From JAJDIA01 sp031555145 (GTDB lineage Bacteria > Bacteroidota > Bacteroidia > Bacteroidales > Tannerellaceae), in assembly GCA_031555145.1 (NCBI GenBank), contig JAVBUR010000077.1, forward strand, positions 1 through 39,331: a stretch of 39,331 bases of DNA, read 5' to 3'. The notes under the pieces are model-generated. The model was not told the DNA's origin. It made no database searches and saw only the letters and a program-made list of their open reading frames with translations. Below are positions 32,181 through 39,331 of the stretch, in pieces. The position numbers and the translations under genes were made by a program. How positions within the stretch are numbered: the stretch's first letter is position 1; each line of letters opens with the position of its first letter.

Positions 32181-32930
32181 TTAAGCTTGATTATGATAGA
32201 TTTCAGATATGATCTCCTGTAGAGGCATCCAGTCGGTGGCTAATGCTTCCATATCAGGATACAGCAGATGGGCGCCGGCTTCGAGCAATATATCGTCGGC
32301 TAAAGGGCCGGTGTTGACGGCTATTGTAAAGATACCTGCGGCAACGGCAGCTTGTACGCCCATGGGAGCGTTCTCTACCACGATGGCTTCATTGGCATTG
32401 ACGCCGGCTTTTTTCAGTCCCATCAGATAGGGCTCGGGGTGGGGTTTGCCATAGGTTACATCGAAGGCTGTCACCATCTTCTCCCGTTCGAAGAAACCGG
32501 GGAAAATCTGGTTCAGTTTGTCGATCAGGCTACGCTGTCCGGAACCGGTGACGACAAGTGTCTGTAGTCCGCAAGACTTAGCCAATTGCAACACACCAGC
32601 GGCACCGGGCATAGGGCAACTGTCGTTGTATTGGTTGAAGAGTTCGGCCTTTTCGGCATAGATCGTCTCTCGTTCATCCGGTGTGGCATCCCGTTGGAAT
32701 GTCCGTTGGAAAAGCTCGTTGATAGTGCTTTCGCCTGTTCTTCCTTCAAACATATAAAAGTCTTCGGGCGTATTGAGCAACTGATGCCGGTCGGCCGTCT
32801 CTTTCCAGGAACGGGCATGATAACGCATAGAGTCGAATAATACGCCGTCCATATCAAAAAGCACGGCCTTGGGAAAGAATGAGGATTGCTGCTGCGTTTG
32901 CAAATATTGGTAGATGGAATCCCTGATCAT
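32181..32930 (-). CDS. HAD-IA family phosphatase, beta-phosphoglucomutase-like
   Basis: A 249-residue cytoplasmic HAD hydrolase. Motif I is DMDGV with nucleophile Asp26 and acid/base Asp28; motif II is VVTGSGQR; motif III/IV are the lysine in TYGKPHPEPY and ENAPMGVQAA. The helical cap (residues about 40-105) is of the C1 type found in phosphatases and beta-phosphoglucomutases for sugar phosphates. FEGRTGEST in the cap is like the sugar-binding RG(T)GEST pattern. The substrate is not determined. A short N-terminal lead of about 20 residues precedes the first strand. It is divergent from the GH9 gene. Confidence 0.88.
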   Translation of the reverse strand: MIRDSIYQYLQTQQQSSFFPKAVLFDMDGVLFDSMRYHARSWKETADRHQLLNTPEDFYMFEGRTGESTINELFQRTFQRDATPDERETIYAEKAELFNQYNDSCPMPGAAGVLQLAKSCGLQTLVVTGSGQRSLIDKLNQIFPGFFEREKMVTAFDVTYGKPHPEPYLMGLKKAGVNANEAIVVENAPMGVQAAVAAGIFTIAVNTGPLADDILLEAGAHLLYPDMEALATDWMPLQEIISEIYHNQA

Positions 32931-32953
32931 AACTTGTTAATCTTTTCGGCTGA

Positions 32954-32961
32954 CAAAGTTA
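32954..32961 (-). promoter_or_regulatory. -7 box for the HAD phosphatase gene
   Basis: The minus strand reads TAACTTTG, 24 bases before the start codon, in the intergenic region shared with the GH9 gene. Confidence 0.45.
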
Positions 32962-32974
32962 TCAAAAAACATCT

Positions 32975-32983
32975 TACATTTGC
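32975..32983 (+). promoter_or_regulatory. -7 box for the GH9 gene
   Basis: TACATTTGC is a full consensus match 36 bases before the GH9 start. Confidence 0.5.
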
Positions 32984-33018
32984 AGATATACTTAAATGAT
33001 TTAAACTACGGATAGAAA

Positions 33019-34803
33019 ATGAAAAAACTACTAATGACACTATGCCTTATACTCATGGGGCAGGTGCTGAAAGCGGACGAATGGATTCGTGTCAACCAAT
33101 TGGGGTATTTGCCCGCTGCCATCAAGGTGGCGGTGTTTATGAGTGGGGCAAATGATACTGTCAATCAATTTGTTATCAAGGATGCCGGTACGGATAAAAC
33201 CGTAGCTAGCCTCAGAACCGTGAAATCGACCGGTGTATATGGACAAATGAAAACTACCTACCGGCTTGATTTCAGTACATTCAAACAGGAAGGGACGTAT
33301 TATCTGTCGGCGGGCAAGGCAAAGTCGCCAGTTTTTCGTATCAGGAGCGATGTGTATGATGGTACGGCCGACTTTCTCCTCCGCTATATGCGACAACAGC
33401 GATGTGGCTACAATCCTTTTCTCGAAGACAGTTGCCATACACACGACGGGTATATTGTCTATCATCCTATCCGTTCGGGCGAGTGGATCGACGTGACTGG
33501 CGGTTGGCATGATGCAACGGATTATTTGCAATATACTGCCACATCGGCCAATGCCGTTTACCAGATGATGCTTGCCTGGCAGGAGAACCCCGGCGCTTTT
33601 ACGGATGCCTATCAGGCGAATGGCCTGCCGGGATCCAATGGCATTCCTGATATAGTAGATGAGATCAAATGGGGGATGGACTGGCTTAAGAAAATGAACC
33701 CGGAAAAAGAACTGATGTTTAACCAGATTGCCGACGACCGCGACCATGCCGGTTTCCGTCTGCCTAACCGCGACTCGGTAGATTATGGCTGGGGGAAAGG
33801 CACAGGCCGCCCGGTCTATTTCTGTACCGGTGAGGTGCAGGGGTTGCGCGTACATAAGAATCGTGCCACCGGTATCGCCAGCACGGCGGGCAAGTTTGCT
33901 TCTGCTTTTGCATTGGGATCCAAGTTGCTGAAGGAGTATTATCCCGAATATGCCGGTGACCTGTTGAAGAAAGCCGACGACGCTTTTCGCCATGGCGTGG
34001 CTCACCCGGGAACCTGCCAGACCGCTCCGGGTGGCGCTCCTTACTTCTATGAAGAAGACAATTGGACGGACGATATGGAAACGGCCGCCGCTCAACTCTA
34101 TACCGTCACAAAGGATAACGAATACCTGCAATATGCCGTCAATTATGGTCGGATGGAGCCGGTCACTCCCTGGATGGGAGCAGACAGCGCCCGCCATTAC
34201 CAATGGTATCCGTTTATGAATATGGGCCATTACCTGCTGACCCGGGTGGATGATAAGCGCATAAGCGCTGAGTTTGGGCGTAATATGCGGACGGGTATTG
34301 AACGTACATTCGAAAAGGCGCAAACGAATCCTTTCCTGTACGGTATCCCGTCGATCTGGTGTTCGAACAACCTGGTGACGGCCATGCTTACCCAATGCCG
34401 CCTCTATCGCGAATCGACCGGCGACCGGCAATATGCCGAGATGGAGGCCGCCCTGTTGGACTGGCTTTTTGGTTGTAACCCGTGGGGAACGAGTATGGTC
34501 GTAAGCCTGCCTGAATGGGGTGACTCACCGCAGTTCCCGCATGCTTCCTATCTGGTGATGGGTGTCGGTAATCAACCGGGAGGATTGGTTGATGGGCCGG
34601 TGTATGCCAGTATCTTCAATAGCCTGTTGGGTGTTACCATCACAGAGCCCGACGAATATGCCAAATTCCATAGTGACCTGGTCGTCTACCACGACGACAT
34701 TTCCGACTATTCGACCAATGAGCCGACCATGGATGGCACTGCCTGTCTGACTTACTACCTTTCCGCCCTCCAGAAAGACGGCATGAGGCAGGCGGGACGA
34801 TAA
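33019..34803 (+). CDS. Glycoside hydrolase family 9 protein (endoglucanase-type)
   Basis: A 594-residue secreted enzyme with a signal peptide (about 1-19, QVLKA before DEW). Residues 20-110 are the Ig-like CelD_N domain (WIRVNQLGYLPAAIKVAVF). The (alpha/alpha)6 catalytic domain follows. GGWHDATDY carries the aspartates Asp165 and Asp168 of the usual DAGD motif, and Glu568 in YSTNEPTMDG is the likely acid; both sites are present. The N-terminal strand pattern fits Bacteroidetes GH9 enzymes that act on beta-1,4-glucan or related hemicellulose. No SusC/SusD, transporter or other glycosidase is nearby, so it is a lone carbohydrase and its substrate is uncertain. A large-loop terminator follows. 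Confidence 0.93.
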   Translation: MKKLLMTLCLILMGQVLKADEWIRVNQLGYLPAAIKVAVFMSGANDTVNQFVIKDAGTDKTVASLRTVKSTGVYGQMKTTYRLDFSTFKQEGTYYLSAGKAKSPVFRIRSDVYDGTADFLLRYMRQQRCGYNPFLEDSCHTHDGYIVYHPIRSGEWIDVTGGWHDATDYLQYTATSANAVYQMMLAWQENPGAFTDAYQANGLPGSNGIPDIVDEIKWGMDWLKKMNPEKELMFNQIADDRDHAGFRLPNRDSVDYGWGKGTGRPVYFCTGEVQGLRVHKNRATGIASTAGKFASAFALGSKLLKEYYPEYAGDLLKKADDAFRHGVAHPGTCQTAPGGAPYFYEEDNWTDDMETAAAQLYTVTKDNEYLQYAVNYGRMEPVTPWMGADSARHYQWYPFMNMGHYLLTRVDDKRISAEFGRNMRTGIERTFEKAQTNPFLYGIPSIWCSNNLVTAMLTQCRLYRESTGDRQYAEMEAALLDWLFGCNPWGTSMVVSLPEWGDSPQFPHASYLVMGVGNQPGGLVDGPVYASIFNSLLGVTITEPDEYAKFHSDLVVYHDDISDYSTNEPTMDGTACLTYYLSALQKDGMRQAGR

Positions 34804-34805
34804 CC

Positions 34806-34860
34806 AAAAAAGAGGGGAATCGCAAGCACACCTGCTGGCTTTTGACACACCCTCTTTTTA
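34806..34860. terminator. Bidirectional terminator between GH9 and pgi
   Basis: AAAAAAGAGGG (34806-34816) pairs with CCCTCTTTTT (34850-34859) around a loop that holds a small AGCA/TGCT hairpin. It serves both convergent genes. Confidence 0.75.
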
Positions 34861-34878
34861 TAATATGTTATATGCTTA

Positions 34879-36222
34879 TTACAGTCTTGCCTTGATGGCT
34901 TCTGTTTCTTTTTCGTAACCCGGTTTATTGAGGAGGGCGAACATGTTCTTTTTGTAGGCTTCCACACCCGGTTGGTCGAATGGGTTCACACCGAGCATAT
35001 AGCCACTGATACCGCAACCTTTTTCGAAAAAATAGAACAGTTGGCCGATGTAGTAAGCGTTTACTTCGGGCAGTGTGATCTTGAGGTTAGGCACACCACC
35101 GTCTACATGGGCGAGTTGGGTGCCGAGTTCAGCCATCTTGTTTACTTCATCCACCCGTTTGCCTGCGAGGAAGTTGAGGCCGTCGAGGTCAGCTTCGTCT
35201 GTTGGTACCAATACAGTGTGGGTGGGGCTTTCTACGGAGATAACAGTTTCGAAGATGGTACGTTCGCCATCCTGAATCCATTGTCCCATGGAGTGGAGGT
35301 CGGTGGTCAGATCGACGGATGCCGGGAAGATACCCTTACCGTCCTTACCTTCGCTTTCACCGTAGAGCTGTTTCCACCATTCGGCGATGTAGTGTAATTT
35401 CGGGTGGAAGTTGGCGAGTATTTCGATCTTCTTGCCTCCCTTGTATAGTTCGTTACGAACGGCAGCATAGATTTCGGCGATGTTGTCGGCGAAAGGTACG
35501 TCAGTAGCGGTTGCTTTTTCCATGCTTACGGCACCGGCAACCAATTCACGGATGCTGATACCTGCTACGGCGATCGGCAACAAACCTACCGGGGTGAGTA
35601 CGGAGAAACGTCCACCTACATTGTCGGGGATGATGAAAGTCTTGTAGCCTTCCTGGTCAGCCAGTGTACGCAGGGCGCCACGTTTGGCGTCGGTGATGGC
35701 GACGATGCGGTGTTTGGCCTCCGCCTTGCCTACAGCGTCTTCTAGTTGTTTCTTCAGGATACGGAAGGCGAGGGCCGGTTCCGTTGTCGTACCTGACTTG
35801 GAGATATTGATGATGCCGAATTGTTTGCCTTTCAGCACTTCGGTCAGTTCATACAGATAGTCTTCGCCGATATTCTGGCCGGCATAGAGGATGACGGGAT
35901 CCTTGCGGTTGCCGAGCAACTGATCGAAGCTGTTGTTCAGCGCTTCTACCACCGCTTTGGTACCAAGGTAACTACCACCGATCCCGATGGCTACCACTAC
36001 TTCGCATTTCGAGCGAAGCACGTTAGCAGTCTGTTCGATGTCTGCCAGCTCGACTTCTGTAATGGAAGAGGGGAGTTGCAACCAGCCGAGGAAATCGTTC
36101 CCGGCGCCGTTACCGTTATGCAATAAGGCGTTGCATGCAGCGGCCTTCTGTTCTTGTGCGTAAACCTGCTCTTTGGTGACTGTGCCCAAAGCTTTGTCGA
36201 TGTTTAATGCGATATTCTTCAT
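34879..36222 (-). CDS. pgi: Glucose-6-phosphate isomerase
   Basis: A 447-residue enzyme interconverting glucose-6-phosphate and fructose-6-phosphate in the cytoplasm. Two SIS folds are seen; AIGIGGSYLGTKAVVEAL and NISKSGTTTEPALAFRIL bind the sugar phosphate, and the second PGI signature lies in GRFSVLTPVGLLPIAVAG. The C-terminal QPGVEAYKKNMFALL with the catalytic lysine is complete. It is the shorter bacterial form (about 450 residues; E. coli Pgi has 549). It is the last gene of lysS-gpsA-pgi, 12 bases after gpsA. Confidence 0.97.
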   Translation of the reverse strand: MKNIALNIDKALGTVTKEQVYAQEQKAAACNALLHNGNGAGNDFLGWLQLPSSITEVELADIEQTANVLRSKCEVVVAIGIGGSYLGTKAVVEALNNSFDQLLGNRKDPVILYAGQNIGEDYLYELTEVLKGKQFGIINISKSGTTTEPALAFRILKKQLEDAVGKAEAKHRIVAITDAKRGALRTLADQEGYKTFIIPDNVGGRFSVLTPVGLLPIAVAGISIRELVAGAVSMEKATATDVPFADNIAEIYAAVRNELYKGGKKIEILANFHPKLHYIAEWWKQLYGESEGKDGKGIFPASVDLTTDLHSMGQWIQDGERTIFETVISVESPTHTVLVPTDEADLDGLNFLAGKRVDEVNKMAELGTQLAHVDGGVPNLKITLPEVNAYYIGQLFYFFEKGCGISGYMLGVNPFDQPGVEAYKKNMFALLNKPGYEKETEAIKARL

Positions 36223-36234
36223 TATAATACTGTT

Positions 36235-37230
36235 TTATTTAAAAGTCTTTGTTAGTTTGCGAATGATTGTGGTGGGCGACTTCCGTTCGTAGAGAATGGC
36301 ATAAACGGCATCCAGGATCGGCATGTCCACCTGGTATTTCTGGTTGATCTCGTAGATACACTTTGTGCCGTAGTAGCCTTCGGCGATCATCTCCATTTCG
36401 AGTTGGGCGGTCTTTACCGAGTAGCCTTTTCCTATCATGGTGCCGAACGTGCGGTTACGACTGAAGCGTGAGTAAGCTGTTACCAGCAGGTCTCCAAGAT
36501 AGACCGAATCCACAATGTCGCGTGCGATCGGATGCACGGCGTTCACAAACCGGCGCATTTCTTTGAGGGAGTTCGACAGGAAGACGGCCTGGAAGTTATC
36601 CCCGTATTTCATACCGTGACAGATACCGGCCACGATGGAATAGACGTTTTTGAGTACGGCTGCATATTCGATACCCACCACATCCTCACACAAGGAGTTT
36701 TCGAGGTAGTGATTCTGGAATACCGGAGACATCGCCTTTACTTTCTTTATGTCCGGGCAGGCGAGGGTGATATACGACAGACGTTCGAGCGCAATCTCTT
36801 CCGCATGGCAGGGGCCACCAATGATGGCGATATTTTCGACCGGCACCTTGTAATATTGGGCAAAATAGTCGGTGATCAGCATGTTCTCGTCCGGCACAAT
36901 GCCTTTGATAGCAGAGATGATGAACTTGTCACTTAACGACGTCCGTACCTTCTTCAGGTGTTGCTTTAGGAAGGGCGACGGGGTGGCAAATATCAGCGTG
37001 TCCGAATCTTTGATCACCTGGTTGATGTTGGAGTAGAAGGTGATCCGGCTGACGTCAAATTTGACCGACGACAGGTAGGAGGGATTATGCCCCACTTCCT
37101 TGAACTCTTCTATCTGTTCGGGACGGCGCATGTACCAGTTGATACTTTGCTGTGTCGAGAGGGCTATCTTGGCTAAAGCTGTTGCCCAGCTTCCGCCTCC
37201 CATGATCGCTATCTTACCGGGTAGTTCCAT
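36235..37230 (-). CDS. gpsA: NAD(P)-dependent glycerol-3-phosphate dehydrogenase
   Basis: A 331-residue enzyme that reduces dihydroxyacetone phosphate to sn-glycerol-3-phosphate for phospholipid synthesis. The N-terminal GGGSWATALAKI is the dinucleotide-binding loop. SAIKGI, the catalytic lysine region YAAVLKNVYSIVAGICHGMK, and the substrate-binding SRNRTFG motif are present. Length is normal. It lies between lysS (nine bases) and pgi (12 bases), an arrangement recurrent in Bacteroides and relatives. Confidence 0.96.
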   Translation of the reverse strand: MELPGKIAIMGGGSWATALAKIALSTQQSINWYMRRPEQIEEFKEVGHNPSYLSSVKFDVSRITFYSNINQVIKDSDTLIFATPSPFLKQHLKKVRTSLSDKFIISAIKGIVPDENMLITDYFAQYYKVPVENIAIIGGPCHAEEIALERLSYITLACPDIKKVKAMSPVFQNHYLENSLCEDVVGIEYAAVLKNVYSIVAGICHGMKYGDNFQAVFLSNSLKEMRRFVNAVHPIARDIVDSVYLGDLLVTAYSRFSRNRTFGTMIGKGYSVKTAQLEMEMIAEGYYGTKCIYEINQKYQVDMPILDAVYAILYERKSPTTIIRKLTKTFK

Positions 37231-37239
37231 AGCGCTGCG

Positions 37240-38973
37240 TTACGAGTTGATACGTTGTTGCCAGGCGGTCACTTCATCGACCGAGAGGCTGTTCAGTTCC
37301 AGCTTATATTTTTTGTTGATGCCCGAGATATCCTGATGGAGCTTCTGCGGGTTCACATCTTTCATTTCTTCCACCAGGTTGTAGCCGGCTTTCTGAATGA
37401 CAGGCACCCAGGCTTCGGGTACGCCGATCTCCGTATACTTGCTTGTCGGGTCTTTCTTGATGGTCTTCTCCGGACGCATCTGCGGGAAGAAAAGTACTTC
37501 CTGGATGGTGGTCTGGCCGGTCATCAGCATAACAAGACGGTCCATACCGATACCCATACCCGACGTCGGCGGCATACCATATTCGAGTGCGCGAACAAAG
37601 TCCATGTCGATAAACATCGCTTCGTCGTCGCCCTTTTCGCTGAGACGCAACTGATCCTGGAAACGCTCCAATTGGTCGATCGGGTCGTTCAGCTCGGAGT
37701 AGGCGTTGGCCAGCTCTTTACCGTTGACCATCAACTCGAAGCGTTCGGTCAGTTCCGGGTTGGTACGGTGTTTCTTGGTCAGCGGTGACATCTCGATCGG
37801 ATAGTCGGTGATGAAGGTCGGCTGGATATAGTTGCCTTCGCAGTACTCGCCGAAGATCTCGTCGATGAGTTTCCCTTTACCCATCGTTTCGTCGATTTCG
37901 AGTTTGAGCGCCTTGGCTATTTCGCGGATTTCTTCTTCGTTCTTGCCTGCCAGGTCGTAGCCTGTGAATTCCTTGATGGAGTCGAGCATGGTGACCCGTT
38001 TGAAGGGAGCTTTGAGGTTGATAACGTTGTCACCTACCGTTACTTCGGTCGTGCCGTTTACGTCGAGGCAAATCTTTTCGACCATCTTTTCGACGAAGGC
38101 CATCATCCAGTTGTAGTCTTTATAGGCTACATATATTTCCATACAGGTAAATTCGGGGTTGTGCGTACGGTCCATCCCTTCGTTGCGGAAGTTCTTCGAG
38201 AACTCATATACACCTTCGAAACCACCTACGATCAGGCGTTTCAGGTATAATTCATCGGCAATACGCAGGTACAACGGTATGTTGAGTGCGTTGTGGTGCG
38301 TGATGAACGGACGTGCGGATGCTCCGCCCGGAATCGCCTGCAGGATCGGTGTTTCCACTTCGATATAGCCCTCGGCGTTGAAGTATTCACGCATCGAATT
38401 ATACACTTTGGTACGTTTGATGAAGATATCCTTGATACCTTCGTTCACGGCAAGGTCTACATAACGCTGACGATAACGCTGTTCGGGATCTTCAAACGAG
38501 TCGTAGGCCACACCATCTTTATACTTAACAATCGGCAGTGGCTTAATGGATTTAGCCAGCACCGTTAATTTATGTGCATGTACACTGATCTCACCCATCT
38601 GGGTACGGAAGACGACGCCTTCGATACCAATAAAGTCGCCCAGATCGAGCAGGCGTTTGAATACTGTATTGTAGAGTTCTTTGTCTTCTTCAGTCGGGCA
38701 GATATCGTCGCGGGTGATGTACACCTGGATACGTCCTTCGGAGTCTTGCAGTTCGACGAAAGAGGCTTTACCCATTACGCGGCGGCTCATCATACGGCCG
38801 GCAATACGTACCGGACGCGGTTCGGCTTCGTCAGTGAACGACGCCTTTATTTCGGTTGAATATGCGTTGACTTTATACTCTGCTGCGGGATAAGGCTCAA
38901 TTCCCATTTGGCGCAATTGCTCCATGCTTTCTCTCCTTATCACTTCCTGTTCACTCAGTTCCAATACATTCAT
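37240..38973 (-). CDS. lysS: Lysyl-tRNA synthetase, class II, with C-terminal extension
   Basis: A 577-residue enzyme charging tRNA-Lys. The N-terminal OB-fold anticodon-binding domain covers about 55-165 (VRIAGRMMSRRVMGKASFVE). The class II core has motif 1 (YRQRYVDLAV), motif 2 (FRNEGMDRTHNPEFTCMEIY) and motif 3 (GMGIGMDRLVMLMTG). About 70 residues follow motif 3's end (beyond the usual 505-residue bacterial form): PEAWVPVIQKAGYNLVEEMK and a helical tail to NKKYKLELNSLSVDEV. This tail is absent in E. coli LysS. It heads the operon, with a TATTTTTGC box 26-34 bases upstream. Confidence 0.96.
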   Translation of the reverse strand: MNVLELSEQEVIRRESMEQLRQMGIEPYPAAEYKVNAYSTEIKASFTDEAEPRPVRIAGRMMSRRVMGKASFVELQDSEGRIQVYITRDDICPTEEDKELYNTVFKRLLDLGDFIGIEGVVFRTQMGEISVHAHKLTVLAKSIKPLPIVKYKDGVAYDSFEDPEQRYRQRYVDLAVNEGIKDIFIKRTKVYNSMREYFNAEGYIEVETPILQAIPGGASARPFITHHNALNIPLYLRIADELYLKRLIVGGFEGVYEFSKNFRNEGMDRTHNPEFTCMEIYVAYKDYNWMMAFVEKMVEKICLDVNGTTEVTVGDNVINLKAPFKRVTMLDSIKEFTGYDLAGKNEEEIREIAKALKLEIDETMGKGKLIDEIFGEYCEGNYIQPTFITDYPIEMSPLTKKHRTNPELTERFELMVNGKELANAYSELNDPIDQLERFQDQLRLSEKGDDEAMFIDMDFVRALEYGMPPTSGMGIGMDRLVMLMTGQTTIQEVLFFPQMRPEKTIKKDPTSKYTEIGVPEAWVPVIQKAGYNLVEEMKDVNPQKLHQDISGINKKYKLELNSLSVDEVTAWQQRINS

Positions 38974-38998
38974 TCTAATGTTGTTTTGTAAATACGGC

Positions 38999-39007
38999 GC
39001 AAAAATA
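38999..39007 (-). promoter_or_regulatory. -7 box for lysS-gpsA-pgi
   Basis: The minus strand reads TATTTTTGC, a full consensus match 26 bases before the start codon. No good -33 element. Confidence 0.55.
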
Positions 39008-39229
39008 CAAAAGATTCCGATATGATGTCCCTAAACAGGGAGCAAAAGAAGCATATGCCCCAATTCTACTTCTTGTAAGGTTACATCCATGTGCAACTTT
39101 AGCGATATTTGGACACCCAGGGGGATTCAAACTCAACCAGATTTGAATATTTTTTGAGCTATCAGAAGGTATCTCGGCTCCCCGCCTTCAAAGCTACTCT
39201 CTATACACATCTTTTGACTAGCTTTAGAG

Positions 39230-39331
39230 TGCATGCCCCGTCAGGGGTATCGTGTTCGTAGCCAGGGGTGTAAGCCCCTGGACAGGTGATTGGTTGATGT
39301 TCTTGTGCCGCGTCAGCGGTACCGGTTTATT
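39230..39331 (+). repeat. Palindromic intergenic repeat (right copy, cut by the window end)
   Basis: It contains a hairpin ATGCCCC/GGGGTAT, the linker CGTGTTCGTAGCC, a hairpin CCAGGGG (39262-39268)/CCCCTGG (39275-39281), a spacer of about 25 bases and GCCGCGTCAGCGGT. The same order is found on the minus strand of the left repeat. The sequence between 39010 and 39229 has no ORF or clear signal. Confidence 0.75.

Noticed and set aside
33040..34431. Minus-strand 463-residue frame opposite the GH9 gene
   Set aside because: Long only because of codon bias in the GH9 gene; no motif, no ribosome site, covers the catalytic domain entirely.
1..39331. CRISPR array, prophage, insertion sequence or replication origin
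   Set aside because: No regularly spaced repeats, transposase, phage gene or DnaA-box cluster was seen.

Overview
The window looks like the chromosome of an intestinal Bacteroidales, most likely Parabacteroides or a close relative. Three things point there. Many genes and the tRNAs are preceded by the Bacteroidetes primary-sigma -7 box TAnnTTTG, twice with TTG/TTTG exactly 19 bases upstream. Shine-Dalgarno sequences are mostly weak or absent. Several families are typical of Bacteroidetes: a DUF4270 lipoprotein, a half-length GT5 protein beside panCD, the lysS-gpsA-pgi cluster, and CarboxypepD_reg/TonB-like modules. The naming is inference from gene content; no search was run.

Layout. 1-480: nested palindromic repeat and a terminator. 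480-8362 (minus strand): an orphan sigma factor, a Crp/Fnr regulator, a fused carbamoyl-phosphate synthase (CarA-CarB in one chain) and a divergent PurF-like protein. 8829-10746 (plus): two tandem full-length paralogues with an HTH-like N-terminus and unknown function. 10776-12795 (minus): yicC-gmk-nadD. 12915-13616 (plus): tsaB. 13692-15867 (minus): half-length glycogen synthase and DUF4270 lipoprotein. 15968-20941 (plus): panC, panD, a MATE transporter, ffh, folD. 21042-21115: a tRNA-His-like gene with an odd anticodon loop, followed by a repeat element. 21399-25165: an ECF sigma/anti-sigma pair divergent from a von Willebrand A protein. 25235-25417 (minus): two identical tRNA-Arg genes. 25487-29968 (minus): dCMP deaminase, CtpA-like protease and a patatin with a C-terminal barrel. 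30042-32930 (minus): HAD phosphatase and M3 peptidase. 33019-34803 (plus): GH9 glycosidase. 34879-38973 (minus): lysS-gpsA-pgi. 38974-39331: intergenic, ending in a second copy of the palindromic repeat family, inverted relative to the left one.

Most of the window is housekeeping: pyrimidine, arginine, purine, NAD, pantothenate and folate metabolism, tRNA modification, protein targeting, glycolysis and lipid precursors. The most unusual locus is 21399-25165. A sigma factor is translationally coupled to a membrane anti-sigma-like protein whose periplasmic part carries a CarboxypepD_reg-like domain, a SusC-style TonB-box-like segment and a TonB C-terminal domain. The divergent gene encodes an exported VWA protein with the same domain plus box-like segment at its N-terminus. 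This suggests an envelope signalling module in which the TonB-type domain reads or competes for the box-like segment. The second candidate for something undescribed is the tandem pair at 8829-10746.
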